A DNA stretch of 64,000 bases from NCBI RefSeq assembly GCF_032027425.1, contig NZ_JAVSJA010000001.1, positions 2,493,501 to 2,557,500 on the forward strand, written 5' to 3'. Source of the stretch: Microcystis wesenbergii NRERC-220 (GTDB taxonomy: Bacteria > Cyanobacteriota > Cyanobacteriia > Cyanobacteriales > Microcystaceae). The notes beneath the pieces were generated by a model. That model had not been told where the DNA came from. It was given only the letters and a program-made list of their open reading frames with translations, and made no database searches. The translations under genes and the position numbers were made by a program. Positions 9,959-19,030 of the stretch are shown piece after piece (position 1 is the stretch's first letter; every line of letters starts with the position of its first letter).

Positions 9959-10888
9959 TTAATCAAATTCTGCTTTTAAATCCCGACGCATTAATTCATC
10001 CACGGCAACTTGGGGAGAAATTTCCCCGCGCAAAAGACGATCAACTTGGCAGGTAATCGGTACATATAAAAATTTTTTTTGGGCAATTCTCATTAAAACT
10101 TCTGTGGTGTTTATTCCCTCGGCAGTTCCCTCTAACTTAGCTAAAATCTCAGGCAAAGATAAACCTAAAGCTAATTGATAACCCACTTGGTAATTGCGAG
10201 ATAAAGGACTATTACAGGTGGCTAATAAATCCCCTAAACCCGATAAACCAAAGAAAGTTTCTTGACAACCTCCTAGACAAGTTCCCACCCGAACTATTTC
10301 CGGTAAAGCGCGAGTTAACAGGGCAGATTTGGCATTAGTACCCAACTGTAAACCATCACAAACCCCAGAAGCGATCGCCATGACATTTTTGAGAGTGCCA
10401 CCTAACTCAGTCCCCAAGGGATCGCTATTAAGATAAACCCGAAAAGATTCCCCAGATAATAATTTTTGTAACAATATTGCCGCTTTTGGAGCATAACTTG
10501 CTACCACCGTCGCCGCAGGTAAACCTTGATTAATTTCTTTAGCTAAATTCGGACCGGAAAGAACCACAAGAGAATTATCAGGAAACGCTTGATTCCACAG
10601 ATGAAAAGGGGTACGAGTGGTGATTGGGTCTAAACCTTTAGTAGCGGTGACGATAATTGTGCAAGAATTTAATTGTAATTGCTGTAATTTTTCGATTGTT
10701 GGGGCAACTCCTTTAATCGAAACTGCTGAAATAATTACCTCAGTATCTGCTATAACATTCCCTAAATCTTCCCCGCTATGACGCGACCAAACCCGAACGG
10801 CTAAGTGATTACGTCTAGCCAAATTAGCGAGAGTTTGCCCCCAAATTCCCCCACCTATAACCGTAATTTTCTTGGCATTTTCTAACAA
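9959..10888 (-). CDS. gpsA: Glycerol-3-phosphate dehydrogenase [NAD(P)+]
   Basis: A 309-residue enzyme that reduces dihydroxyacetone phosphate to sn-glycerol 3-phosphate for phospholipid synthesis. The N-terminal Rossmann motif is IGGGIWGQTLA; the catalytic-lysine region is GTELGGTLKNVMAIASGV; the GLSGLGDLLATC motif typical of GpsA follows. Slightly shorter than E. coli GpsA through a compact segment after residue 35. The start ATG is preceded by AGGAGGAG 8-15 bp upstream, a strong ribosome binding site. It is a single gene. Confidence 0.93.
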   Translation of the reverse strand: MLENAKKITVIGGGIWGQTLANLARRNHLAVRVWSRHSGEDLGNVIADTEVIISAVSIKGVAPTIEKLQQLQLNSCTIIVTATKGLDPITTRTPFHLWNQAFPDNSLVVLSGPNLAKEINQGLPAATVVASYAPKAAILLQKLLSGESFRVYLNSDPLGTELGGTLKNVMAIASGVCDGLQLGTNAKSALLTRALPEIVRVGTCLGGCQETFFGLSGLGDLLATCNSPLSRNYQVGYQLALGLSLPEILAKLEGTAEGINTTEVLMRIAQKKFLYVPITCQVDRLLRGEISPQVAVDELMRRDLKAEFD

Positions 10889-11090
10889 CTTTTCTTCTCC
10901 TCCTTATTAGTGATCCGTTATCAGTTACCAGTTAGAAAAAGGGGGGGTTAACAAGCAATTCTTGCTCGATCGCCCTCCTGATTCGATTTTAAGGTTATGA
11001 CTCGTGAACCCCTCTCAACGGAAGCAAGAGTGCTGACTGCTGCAAGGATCGGTTGCCGTTCTATAGTATTTCTGTTCATCGAAAAAAATG

Positions 11091-11373
11091 GGTTTGAAAC
11101 CCCGTCCTAGAAGGACGGCTTTACTTTGTTTTCCCTTGCGGGAAGCTGGTTTTTGAAAATCCCGATAAGGGCAAGAACCAGCAAACTTGTCTAAGTCCCT
11201 TCCCGCAACACAGCTAAGATGCCTTGTCTGACAACGCCTTACCAATAAGGCTTAGAGATAGTCCGAACGAGGGAAGTATTCGGAAGTCTGTTCCAAGCTG
11301 TGTCTCTTGCGGTAGTCGCTACTTGCGTCGCCTAGATTGGTGCGGGGCTTGCCCCGCACCTTTAGGACGGGGT
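11091..11373. ncRNA. Candidate structured RNA / protein-less IS200/605-like element (HEARO/omega-RNA-like)
   Basis: A 280-bp non-coding block between gpsA and psbA. It opens with a hairpin CCGTCCTAGAAGGACGG (11102-11118). Its CCCCGTCCT (11100-11108) can also pair with AGGACGGGG (11364-11372) at the far end, enclosing the whole block. A strong GC hairpin fills 11339-11360 (arms GGTGCGGGG/CCCCGCACC). GTGA follows three bases after the end; from memory, HEARO elements insert beside ATGA or GTGA. The orientation and class are inference. No protein of IscB or TnpB type is present nearby. Confidence 0.4.
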
Positions 11374-11648
11374 TAGTGACTGCTAAATCTCAGGGGGAGA
11401 TGCCTTCTATTTTACCCTGCAACTCAGCAATAGGGTTTATTTAACGCAGTCAATGCCTGCAAGAATCGCTGCAAAAATTTCTAAACCGATAACCAGCGAC
11501 GGAGACCCAAGATGGCTCCGATTGCAGCTTAATGTTCATTTACGAATAGTCTCTCAGGGCAGGGAGGATGTCAACAGGGCAATCGCTTTCATAAGTAGGG
11601 CTTATCTCTATGATAATGAGAAATAGGGTTAAAATTCCTTAAAACCCC

Positions 11649-11677
11649 TTTACATAACTATAAAAAGACGATAGTAT
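11649..11677 (+). promoter_or_regulatory. psbA copy 1 promoter
   Basis: A -35 hexamer TTTACA (11649-11654), a 17-bp spacer and a -10 hexamer TAGTAT (11672-11677), about 58 bp before the D1 start codon. The other psbA copy has the same -35 hexamer and spacer length at 20850-20878. This agrees with sigma-70-type psbA promoters of other cyanobacteria. Confidence 0.7.
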
Positions 11678-11734
11678 TAACTCATGTCAAACAAAGAACC
11701 TTGACAACTAAATACATACAGAAATTATCCAACC

Positions 11735-12817
11735 ATGACCACCACTCTACAACAGCGCGAGAGCGCTTCCCTGTGGGAGCAGTTCTGTCAGTGGATCACC
11801 AGCACCAACAACCGTCTCTATATCGGTTGGTTCGGTGTGATCATGATCCCCACCCTGCTCACCGCCACCACCTGCTTCATCATCGCCTTTATCGCCGCTC
11901 CTCCTGTAGATATCGACGGTATTCGCGAGCCTGTAGCTGGTTCTCTACTCTACGGAAACAACATCATCTCCGGTGCTGTTGTTCCCTCTTCCAACGCGAT
12001 TGGACTCCACTTCTACCCCATCTGGGAAGCTGCTTCCTTAGATGAGTGGTTATACAACGGTGGTCCCTACCAGTTAGTCATTTTCCACTTCTTACTAGGT
12101 GTCTTCTGCTACCTCGGTCGTCAGTGGGAACTGTCTTTCCGTTTAGGAATGCGTCCTTGGATCTGTGTTGCCTACTCCGCACCTGTATCCGCCGCTACTG
12201 CTGTATTCTTAATCTATCCCATCGGACAAGGTTCTTTCTCCGACGGTATGCCTTTAGGAATCTCTGGAACCTTCAACTTTATGTTCGTGTTCCAAGCAGA
12301 ACATAACATTCTGATGCACCCCTTCCATATGTTAGGTGTTGCTGGTGTGTTCGGCGGTTCCTTGTTCTCTGCGATGCACGGTTCTCTAGTAACTTCTTCC
12401 TTAGTGCGTGAAACCACTGAAATCGAATCTCAGAACTACGGTTACAAATTCGGTCAAGAAGAAGAAACCTACAATATCGTTGCCGCTCACGGTTACTTCG
12501 GACGTTTAATCTTCCAATACGCTTCTTTCAATAATAGCCGTTCTCTGCACTTCTTCTTAGGTGCATGGCCGGTAATCGGTATTTGGTTTACGGCAATGGG
12601 TGTTAGCACCATGGCGTTCAACCTCAACGGTTTTAACTTCAACCAGTCGATTCTCGATTCTCAAGGTCGTGTAATCGGTACTTGGGCCGATGTGTTAAAC
12701 CGCGCTGGTATCGGTATGGAAGTAATGCACGAGCGCAACGCTCACAACTTCCCCTTAGACTTAGCTAGTGGCGAACAGGCTCCTGTGGCTCTGACTGCTC
12801 CTGCTATCAATGGTTAA
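11735..12817 (+). CDS. psbA: Photosystem II D1 protein, copy 1
   Basis: A 360-residue reaction-centre subunit in the thylakoid membrane. It binds P680 chlorophyll, pheophytin, the exchangeable quinone QB and most ligands of the Mn4CaO5 cluster. Key residues are in register: Y161, D170, E189, H190, H198, H215, S264, H272, H332, E333, H337, D342 and A344, after which the 16-residue tail is cut off. Residue 130 is Gln, the D1:1-like state. It differs from copy 2 at only one residue (Thr354 here, Ile there), inside the removed tail, so both give the same mature protein. A hairpin terminator follows the stop. Confidence 0.98.
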   Translation: MTTTLQQRESASLWEQFCQWITSTNNRLYIGWFGVIMIPTLLTATTCFIIAFIAAPPVDIDGIREPVAGSLLYGNNIISGAVVPSSNAIGLHFYPIWEAASLDEWLYNGGPYQLVIFHFLLGVFCYLGRQWELSFRLGMRPWICVAYSAPVSAATAVFLIYPIGQGSFSDGMPLGISGTFNFMFVFQAEHNILMHPFHMLGVAGVFGGSLFSAMHGSLVTSSLVRETTEIESQNYGYKFGQEEETYNIVAAHGYFGRLIFQYASFNNSRSLHFFLGAWPVIGIWFTAMGVSTMAFNLNGFNFNQSILDSQGRVIGTWADVLNRAGIGMEVMHERNAHNFPLDLASGEQAPVALTAPAING

Positions 12818-12832
12818 TTCCTAGTCTGAACG

Positions 12833-12863
12833 AAAAGGCACTTCCGCAAGGGGGTGCTTTTTT
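12833..12863 (+). terminator. Rho-independent terminator of psbA copy 1
   Basis: Arms GGCAC.. and ..GTGC around a short loop, followed by a run of six T residues. The same hairpin follows psbA copy 2 (22030-22060), and a variant follows the HAF-repeat gene (18954-18984). Confidence 0.8.
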
Positions 12864-12926
12864 GTTGTTAGAATTGGGGAACAATGAAAAACGCTGCAAA
12901 ATGCTTATTCTCAAACAATCATTATT

Positions 12927-13496
12927 ATGACCGCTCTCACTGGAAAATATACTCTTAGTCAATATTTTGAGCAGGAAATACAATCCCAAACTCGTCATGA
13001 ATATCTGGATGGAAAAATTATTGCTATGACAGGAGGGACACCGACTCATAATCGCATTATTAGTAATTTATTAGTGGCTTTATATACTGGACTAAAGAAT
13101 CAACCCTATGCCGTTTTTGTCACCGATCAGCGTTTATGGATACCTGAGCGTCAAATAGCCACCTATCCTGATATTATGGTAGTTTCTGAACCTCTTATTT
13201 ATCAAGAAGGACGCAAAGATACTTTAATTAATCCTGTTTTAATCGCTGAGGTTTTGTCTGCTTCAACGGCAAATTACGACAGAGAAGAAAAGTTTGCCGC
13301 TTATCGAACCATTGCAACTTTTCAGGAATATTTATTGATTTCTCAGGAAAAATGTTATATTGAACATTTTCAAAAGGAAGGCGATCTTTGGTTGTTTACA
13401 GCTTATGAATCTGATAGGATAATTCATTTAAACTCTTTGGGAATTCAGATAGTGATCGCAGATGTTTACCATAAAATCATCTTGGAAAATAATTAA
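12927..13496 (+). CDS. Uma2 family (DUF820) PD-(D/E)XK endonuclease-like protein
   Basis: A 189-residue member of a family greatly expanded in cyanobacteria. The restriction-endonuclease-like core is visible: RHEYLDGKIIAM at the N-terminus, YPDIMVV with the metal-binding Asp, VLIAEVLS with the Glu, then KFAAYRTIATFQEYLLI, typical of Uma2. Its cellular role is unknown; metal-dependent nuclease activity is inferred from the fold. It lies directly behind psbA copy 1 at the start of the TA-rich island. Full length. Confidence 0.88.
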   Translation: MTALTGKYTLSQYFEQEIQSQTRHEYLDGKIIAMTGGTPTHNRIISNLLVALYTGLKNQPYAVFVTDQRLWIPERQIATYPDIMVVSEPLIYQEGRKDTLINPVLIAEVLSASTANYDREEKFAAYRTIATFQEYLLISQEKCYIEHFQKEGDLWLFTAYESDRIIHLNSLGIQIVIADVYHKIILENN

Positions 13497-13524
13497 AATA
13501 TAAGGAAAATAGTTAAGAGGTAAA

Positions 13525-13734
13525 ATGATGACTTTGCCAGAAATGATCAAATCTTTTGAGAATTTATCAGAGGATGAACAGGAGTCATTGTTAGAGATTT
13601 TGTGTCAATATAGAGCCAAAGCAAGAGAAAGAGAAATTTTAGCTAATTTTAAGGAATTGAAAGAGGCGATCGCTACTGGAACGGCCAGAAGGGGAACCGT
13701 AGAAGATTTGATTGCTGATTTGAATGAGGATTAA
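13525..13734 (+). CDS. Small antitoxin of a YafQ/RelE-type module
   Basis: A 69-residue, charged, helical protein (MMTLPEMIKSFENLSEDEQESLLEIL...) ending in DLIADLNED. It resembles the antitoxins that precede YafQ-like toxins in cyanobacteria, and a related gene occupies the same role at 35.76 kb. The toxin starts 2 bp after its stop. A weak AAGAGG ribosome site lies upstream. Antitoxin role is inferred from size and position. Confidence 0.7.
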   Translation: MMTLPEMIKSFENLSEDEQESLLEILCQYRAKAREREILANFKELKEAIATGTARRGTVEDLIADLNED

Positions 13735-13736
13735 CA

Positions 13737-14024
13737 ATGGATCTAATATGGAGTGATGGGTTTAAGCGTTCGTTTAAGAAGCTAATCAAGAAAAATCCCC
13801 AGTTAAAACCTAAAATTTTCGATGTACTTAGAAAACTGGCAGAAGACCCATTTACACTGTCTTTAAAAACCCATAAGTTAAGTGGTAATTTAGAAGAGTT
13901 ATGGTCTTGTACTGTAGCTTACGATTGTCGAATTATTTTTAGTTTTTCGGAAGATGGAGAATATTTAGAAGTTATCATCTTGTTAATTGATATTGGTAGT
14001 CACGATCAGGTGTATAGAAAATAG
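13737..14024 (+). CDS. YafQ/RelE-family mRNA interferase toxin
   Basis: A 95-residue basic protein. The patterns FKRSFKKLIKKNPQLKPKIFDVL and LKTHKLSGNLEELWSCTVAYDCRIIF match YafQ-type toxins, with the late histidine in DIGSHDQVY. Such toxins cleave mRNA on the ribosome. Paired with the gene just upstream as a type II module. The paralogous toxin at 35973-36254 shares THKLKGELKESYACNAGYDLRIIFK. Confidence 0.82.
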   Translation: MDLIWSDGFKRSFKKLIKKNPQLKPKIFDVLRKLAEDPFTLSLKTHKLSGNLEELWSCTVAYDCRIIFSFSEDGEYLEVIILLIDIGSHDQVYRK

Positions 14025-14096
14025 GATATACTGGAAAGCGATCCGGCGGGTTTCTGCGTTGCGGTACACATATATTTAGAATAATATCAATTTTTT

Positions 14097-15479
14097 CTAA
14101 TCGTTAGGATTTCTTTTAAGATAAGATTTAAAGACAGGATTAATAGGAAAATAGGACGAGGTTTCTGATGGTAATTTATCCAGTAAACAGCGTCTTATTA
14201 ATGACTGAATAGTTGCCCAAAATTCAGATTGAGAAAGGTCAAGACTAGCAGTTTTGGGAAACTTTTCTACCGCTTCAGTTTGATTAGCTAACCAGTGTAT
14301 CACCTTTTTTTCTGTTGCGGATAAACGCTGTAAATGACATTCGATCGAGTCTTCTATATCTCCTAAATAAATTTCATTTTTCATTTGTTCTAAAAATAAG
14401 GATACTTCCCCATCAAATAGTTCAATAAGGGTTGAGGAGATGATATTTAACCAGTTAGGATGACCTTGATAAATTTCCCTCAGTTTCGTCCATTTCTCCT
14501 CATTTTTTAAACCGTATTCTTTGAAGATTTCTTCAAATTCTGTCGTTAAACCTTGCAGGTATAAAGTTTTAATTTTATCGGATTTTAAGGTGACAAAATC
14601 TCTGGGAAGTTCCCAACTAATTAAAATCAAACAACTTTGATGAGATGTGGTAGCAATTTGCTGAAAAAATTTATGATAATCCTGACAGTCGCTTAAATAT
14701 TTACCTGCTAATTCCCCCAGTTTAAAAATATTCTGTACATCATCAAGAATAATTAAACAACGATAGGAGCTTAGATAATCTATTATATCAGGTAAGGGGG
14801 TTGATAGAGATTGGTTGAAAAACTGTTTTAGATCATCTTTGAGAGCGATTAATTGAGGAATATTTTCCAGACTGCGGTAAATAATATAATCAAATTGTCG
14901 GGCAACTTCTGAAATTAATTTAAGGGTTAAAGCTGTTTTTCCGATTCCACTTAACCCATAAATAGTAATTAATCGAGTTTTATTATCTAGCCATTCTTTT
15001 AAGGTTGATATTTCTAACTTACGTCCATAGTTATACCTTAATTCAGGAGCTTTTGTTAGGTTAATTATTGGGTATAGATGATCATTATCTGGAAAATTTG
15101 AAGACTTTTTTAAGTTGTTTTCTGAATAGGGGTTATTTTCTCTACAGATGTTTATATGGTTATTGCCGATATTATTACAATGATAGTTAACAAAGTGATA
15201 AATAGTAGATGAAGCTTTATTTTCTAAAATAGAACGAACATTAGACTTTTTTATATCTTCTTCAAAAACATCTGATAACAGTTGCCATAACTTCCATGCT
15301 TCTTTTTTTATATGGTCATAACTGCGCTGATTATTTTCGGCAATTTTTTCATAATCTTGATGTTCCCAAATACCCTGTAAGATGGATTCTTGCAATGAAT
15401 CAAGATGTTTACCAGTTTTCTCTAATACCTGTTTATCTGTCCATTCTAAAAGGGTTTGAATATCCATATAAGTAAGCAA
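14097..15479 (-). CDS. STAND-type NB-ARC ATPase without a sensor domain
   Basis: A 460-residue protein. Residues 1-90 form the small helical N-terminal domain common in cyanobacterial STAND proteins (KTGKHLDSLQESILQGIWE, YDHIKKEAWKLWQLL). A nucleotide-binding domain follows, with P-loop YGLSGIGKTALTLKL and Walker B CLIILDDVQ. A winged-helix-like part with LSATEKKVIHWLA closes it. Most relatives carry WD40 or other C-terminal repeats; here the protein ends straight after the winged-helix region, so it is either truncated or a short form. Such proteins are signal-transducing or defence ATPases. A second methionine at residue 5 is an alternative start. Confidence 0.8.
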   Translation of the reverse strand: MLTYMDIQTLLEWTDKQVLEKTGKHLDSLQESILQGIWEHQDYEKIAENNQRSYDHIKKEAWKLWQLLSDVFEEDIKKSNVRSILENKASSTIYHFVNYHCNNIGNNHINICRENNPYSENNLKKSSNFPDNDHLYPIINLTKAPELRYNYGRKLEISTLKEWLDNKTRLITIYGLSGIGKTALTLKLISEVARQFDYIIYRSLENIPQLIALKDDLKQFFNQSLSTPLPDIIDYLSSYRCLIILDDVQNIFKLGELAGKYLSDCQDYHKFFQQIATTSHQSCLILISWELPRDFVTLKSDKIKTLYLQGLTTEFEEIFKEYGLKNEEKWTKLREIYQGHPNWLNIISSTLIELFDGEVSLFLEQMKNEIYLGDIEDSIECHLQRLSATEKKVIHWLANQTEAVEKFPKTASLDLSQSEFWATIQSLIRRCLLDKLPSETSSYFPINPVFKSYLKRNPND

Positions 15480-15608
15480 TAGAACATTTGTATTGCTGGT
15501 TGGGATAAGGGAACATATTTTAGGTTTCTTGTTTTTTTATCAGACTAATAATCATTTTACTTTACTCTTGCAAAATATCAACTATTATTTTATCTCTTTT
15601 TGCTCACC

Positions 15609-15854
15609 TCATCCTATCCGTCCAGATAGGAGAAGATAAGTTTCTAATTTATTAATTGAACCCTGCGCTATATTTAAAAATCTGACATATTCGCTACGAA
15701 CTACCACGGACTGATGACAACTTTCTGTTAAAACACACCAAGTTGTAATTAGAGGTTGAGAAGAATACTGTGCTAAGGTTTGCTGTGCTATTAGATGATA
15801 TTGATCTTTATTGTTAAATAAAGCCACCCAGAACCCAGTATCAACGATGATCAT
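15609..15854 (-). pseudogene. Truncated PIN-domain (VapC-type) toxin
   Basis: Only 81 residues against about 130-140 for the family. It begins correctly with IIVDTGFWVALFNNKDQYH, with the first acidic active-site residue, and includes ITTWCVLTESCH with the second acidic site (E). After FLNIAQGSI the sequence diverges and stops, so the third and fourth acidic residues are missing. It overlaps the upstream antitoxin gene by 14 bp as a normal VapBC pair would. Probably inactive. Confidence 0.72.
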
Positions 15855-16113
15855 ATTTAGCTTTTAATCCTTCTTTGAGAACGGATTTATAATTAGTAGA
15901 AAGGTCTGATTCTGCACTAATACAACCGATTAACCCAGATTCTTTTAAAATGTCTAGGGTACTTTGAGCTTGAGGGTTTATTTTTGCTGCAATCTCTGGC
16001 TTTTTTGCTAAAGAATAGCGTTTTTTAAATAACTCAATAAAATCAATCAGTAAGTTTTGTGCTTCTTCAGGTAATTGGTTAATATCTTGTTGAATTTGTT
16101 CTAAGTTAATCAT
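15841..16113 (-). CDS. Antitoxin partner of the truncated PIN toxin
   Basis: A 90-residue protein, MINLEQIQQDINQLPEEAQNLL at the N-terminus, of the DUF2281-like type that pairs with PIN toxins in cyanobacteria. An upstream in-frame start at 16206 would add 31 residues unlike the family, whereas the chosen ATG has a GAGGAAAA ribosome site just upstream. The toxin gene start overlaps its last codons. With the toxin broken, this antitoxin is an orphan. Confidence 0.7.
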   Translation of the reverse strand: MINLEQIQQDINQLPEEAQNLLIDFIELFKKRYSLAKKPEIAAKINPQAQSTLDILKESGLIGCISAESDLSTNYKSVLKEGLKAKYDHR

Positions 16114-16213
16114 TAATTTTCCTCTGTTAAGGTTTTTAAATAGGCTGCTAATCTTTAAGCGACTGTTTCTGACATTTAAACCTCCTGATTTGTTTCCGAC
16201 TGTCACCTGTTAC

Positions 16214-16639
16214 TTAATCGATTAATATCAATTCCAATGCTTGATTAATAATTTTATTTTTATCGATCATAGCTTCAATTTCTTCTGGTTGATATATACC
16301 CTCAAAAGCTTCTAATGCCGCTTGTCTTAAAGCGGAAGAATAAGCATCATCTAAGGTTTCTTTTAATTCTTCTGATGTTAGATAATTTCCTCCAGTTTTA
16401 CGTCGTTGATTAATGCGTTGAATCTGTCGAACAGAATTAGAAATAGAGGTTTCCCATGAGCGGGTACTGCGTTTTTCTGCTTGCTGCTTAATCAGATGTA
16501 ATAGGACAATAATACTAAAGCTAAAAATCTTATTGAGCTTATCATCCTTACTCATTTCTGTCATTTCCTCTACCAAGATCAAGGCATCGGGAACATTGCC
16601 AGCTATTAATAGATTTTTTAACTCTAATAATTCTTCCAT
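16214..16639 (-). CDS. DUF29-like cyanobacterial protein
   Basis: A 141-residue protein with no known function. The core SIIVLLHLIKQQAEKRSTRSW and INQRRKTGGNYLT recall the DUF29 group, common in many copies in cyanobacteria and often near TA genes. No signal peptide or membrane segment. A decayed relative lies at 19.69-19.85 kb and a clear DUF29 gene at 19.03 kb. Confidence 0.65.
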   Translation of the reverse strand: MEELLELKNLLIAGNVPDALILVEEMTEMSKDDKLNKIFSFSIIVLLHLIKQQAEKRSTRSWETSISNSVRQIQRINQRRKTGGNYLTSEELKETLDDAYSSALRQAALEAFEGIYQPEEIEAMIDKNKIINQALELILID

Positions 16640-16733
16640 TTTTTGCTTTTTTTTACTGGTTAACCTCTTGATTTAGTAATTTGTTCCGCATTTAAATTAA
16701 CCCAAGTTGCTAGTTATAAGCTTCGCTAGTTCG

Positions 16734-16942
16734 ATCCCCCTAAATCCCCCTTAAAAAGGGGGACTTTGAGTCTGTTTCCCTCCTTAAAAAGGGGGACTTT
16801 GAGTCTGGTTCCTTCCTTAAAAAGGGGGACTTTGAGTCTGTTTCCCTCCTTAAAAAGGGAGACTTTGAGTCTGGTTCCTTCCTTAAAAAGGGGGACTTTG
16901 AGTCTGGTTCCTTCCTTTTCAAGGGGGGCTAGGGGGGATCGA
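16734..16942. repeat. 33-bp minisatellite flanked by C/G-rich palindrome arms
   Basis: Five tandem 33-bp units start at 16751 (16751-16915), each beginning TTAAAAAGGGGGACTTTGAG, with a sixth partial unit. The outer arms are GATCCCCCTAAATCCCCC on the left and GGGGGGCTAGGGGGGATC on the right, so the block is an expanded copy of the palindromic repeat found elsewhere in the window (29.39, 45.82, 51.69 kb). The unit is a multiple of three, so both strands are open for 60 codons. Those readings are artefacts of the repeat, not genes. Confidence 0.9.
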
Positions 16943-17126
16943 ACCTAGAAATCAAATTTAGCCTTGTTTTATGATCCTTGCCCTCCTTTTTACCACTAAA
17001 TCCCACTTTATCCCACAAAAATTATTATATCAGAAAATCCAAAATGGCCACAAATTCCCACAGACAAAACCAAAGTGAACATCTAGATTGTAAGAATCAC
17101 TTAGTTTTTTGGAGTCTTATCAGGTT

Positions 17127-18815
17127 ATGAACAAGATACTAGCTAATTGTATCAGCTTAGGGATCGGATTGGGTGCGATCGGGGTGGCTTTCCAGGCACA
17201 AGCCGCCTCTTTTCAGGGGTTAGGAGACTTACCTGGTGGTATTTTCGGGAGCGCAGCCTATGGAGTATCAGCTGATGGGTCTGTTGTGGTTGGTAGAAGT
17301 GAAACTGCTAATGGTACTGATCTTAATAGTGAGGCATTCCGTTGGACACAAGCAACGGGGATGGTCGGACTAGGGTACTTACCAGCGCCACCTTGTCTGC
17401 CAGGGGGGGAGATTCCAATTTGCCCAAAGCAGATAAAATATAGCAGTGCTTCAGGAGTATCAGCTGATGGGTCTGTTGTGGTTGGTTCAGGCTCTCTTTA
17501 TAGCGCTGGTGATACGGCATTCCGTTGGACACAAGCAGGGGGAATGGTCGTACTAGAGGACTTACCTGGTACCAGACCTGGCGATGTCCCCAGTGTAAAA
17601 GTATCAGCCGATGGGTCTGTTGTAGTTAGTGGGGGATACCGTTGGACACAAGCAACGGGGGCGGTCGGACTGGGGTCCTTACTAGTAGGAGACTATAGCA
17701 AGGCTAATGGAGTATCAGCCGATGGGTCTGTTGTAGTTGGTAAAAGTGGTGACGAGGCATTCCGTTGGACACAAGGGACAGGTATGGTAGGACTAGGGTA
17801 CTTACCGGGGGTTAATGGTTTCCTTGGCTTTAGCGAGGCTAATGGAGTATCAGCCGATGGGTCTGTTGTTGTTGGTTACAGCAATGGTGGTAATGGTTTT
17901 AATGGTAATCTTATTGAGGCATTCCGTTGGACACAAGCAGGGGGAATGGTCGGACTAGGGGTACTATCTGGAGGTATAGCTAGCTATGCTAATGGAGTAT
18001 CAGCCGATGGGTCTGTCGTGGTTGGTTACAGCAGGACAGGCCCTTTTACCGGCGCAGAGGCATTTATCTGGAATAGCACCCAAGGGATGCGGAGCTTACA
18101 ACAGGTTTTAACTAATGATTATGGTTTAGATTTAACCGGTTGGTTTTTGAACGAAGCTAACGCAATTTCTGCTGATGGGTTAACAGTTGTGGGTTTTGGG
18201 ACTAACCCTGATGGTCTGACTGAAGCTTGGATTGCTCGTTTAGATGGAAAACCAGTTCCTCCAGGAACAACTCCTACCAATCCGCTTCTCCCTACTCCAA
18301 ATCCAAGCAACCCCGACGGCTTTACCTTTCCTGGTGTTCCCGTCGGTGATAATGGATTCGGTACAACTAACCCCATCTTTTTCGATCCCATTGTGTCGGT
18401 AGGATATGATTATTCAGTGACAGGCGGCCCCTTATTCGCCTCTGTTTTAATCCCTAATGCTCTCCCCCAAGGCGACAGTAACTTTACCTTAGAATTACCC
18501 GGATTTGGCAATTATTCTCTAGTTGCGGGAACGACTTTCAACTTGTTGGGTGTTAATCCCCTTGGCTTTAGTGATTTTCGCATCAGTGATATCGATCCTG
18601 CGGAAATGCTCGATCCAACTAATCCTACTGCTTTTGTGACGGGGTTAACATTTACTGCTGCTGGAACAGTAACAGTCACCCAAAACCCCATTATTCAAAA
18701 TACTGGTGGCGTTAGTGTTCCTGAACCGTCCAATTTATTGGGTTTAGGATTACTCGGATTCGGTGCTTTCTTGACGGGAAAATTAAATAAGAAGCAAGCC
18801 AAAAAAGACTCTTAA
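17127..18815 (+). CDS. HAF-repeat extracellular protein with PEP-CTERM anchor
   Basis: A 562-residue secreted protein. A signal peptide ends near AFQAQAAS. Then come six to seven HAF repeats of about 45-50 residues, each carrying GVSADGSVVVG and EAFRWTQ..GMVGLG. A Pro/Asn-rich linker and a beta-type domain follow. The C-terminus VPEPSNLLGLGLLGFGAF plus a Lys-rich tail is a PEP-CTERM sorting signal, recognised by exosortase. The ATG at 17127 is preferred; a TTG at 17109 would add six residues. The repeats are nearly identical at the DNA level, so copy number may vary. Role at the cell surface is unknown. Confidence 0.9.
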   Translation: MNKILANCISLGIGLGAIGVAFQAQAASFQGLGDLPGGIFGSAAYGVSADGSVVVGRSETANGTDLNSEAFRWTQATGMVGLGYLPAPPCLPGGEIPICPKQIKYSSASGVSADGSVVVGSGSLYSAGDTAFRWTQAGGMVVLEDLPGTRPGDVPSVKVSADGSVVVSGGYRWTQATGAVGLGSLLVGDYSKANGVSADGSVVVGKSGDEAFRWTQGTGMVGLGYLPGVNGFLGFSEANGVSADGSVVVGYSNGGNGFNGNLIEAFRWTQAGGMVGLGVLSGGIASYANGVSADGSVVVGYSRTGPFTGAEAFIWNSTQGMRSLQQVLTNDYGLDLTGWFLNEANAISADGLTVVGFGTNPDGLTEAWIARLDGKPVPPGTTPTNPLLPTPNPSNPDGFTFPGVPVGDNGFGTTNPIFFDPIVSVGYDYSVTGGPLFASVLIPNALPQGDSNFTLELPGFGNYSLVAGTTFNLLGVNPLGFSDFRISDIDPAEMLDPTNPTAFVTGLTFTAAGTVTVTQNPIIQNTGGVSVPEPSNLLGLGLLGFGAFLTGKLNKKQAKKDS

Positions 18816-18953
18816 TAGCAATTATCGTTAATCCTGTTGCTTATACAACATGATGGCGATTTCCAGCTTCAATCATCAACCTAACTTTGATGGTAAAGTC
18901 CATAAATTCCCTATTTTTGGCATTTTAATCAGTTAGCGTCTAAATCATTAGAT

Positions 18954-18984
18954 AAAAGGCATCCTCGAAAGGGGGTGCTTTTTT
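18954..18984 (+). terminator. Rho-independent terminator after the HAF-repeat gene
   Basis: A GGCATCC...GGGGGTGC stem followed by TTTTTT. It is the same type as the two psbA terminators, differing by a few bases. Confidence 0.75.
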
Positions 18985-19030
18985 GTTGGTGTATAATGGC
19001 AATATATTCTGAAAAATTGAGGAATAACCG

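Noticed and set aside
11453..11626. 57-codon frame upstream of psbA copy 1
   Set aside because: No ribosome site, no recognised family, lies in the leader region; left uncalled.
11701..12306. Second-frame and antisense frames over psbA (also in copy 2)
   Set aside because: Shadows of the strongly biased codon use of the D1 genes.
16751..16915. CRISPR array
   Set aside because: Units are contiguous with no unique spacers, and no cas gene is near.
16740..16948. Sixty-codon frames on both strands over the 33-bp repeats
   Set aside because: They arise because the unit is a multiple of three without stops; no start context or homology.
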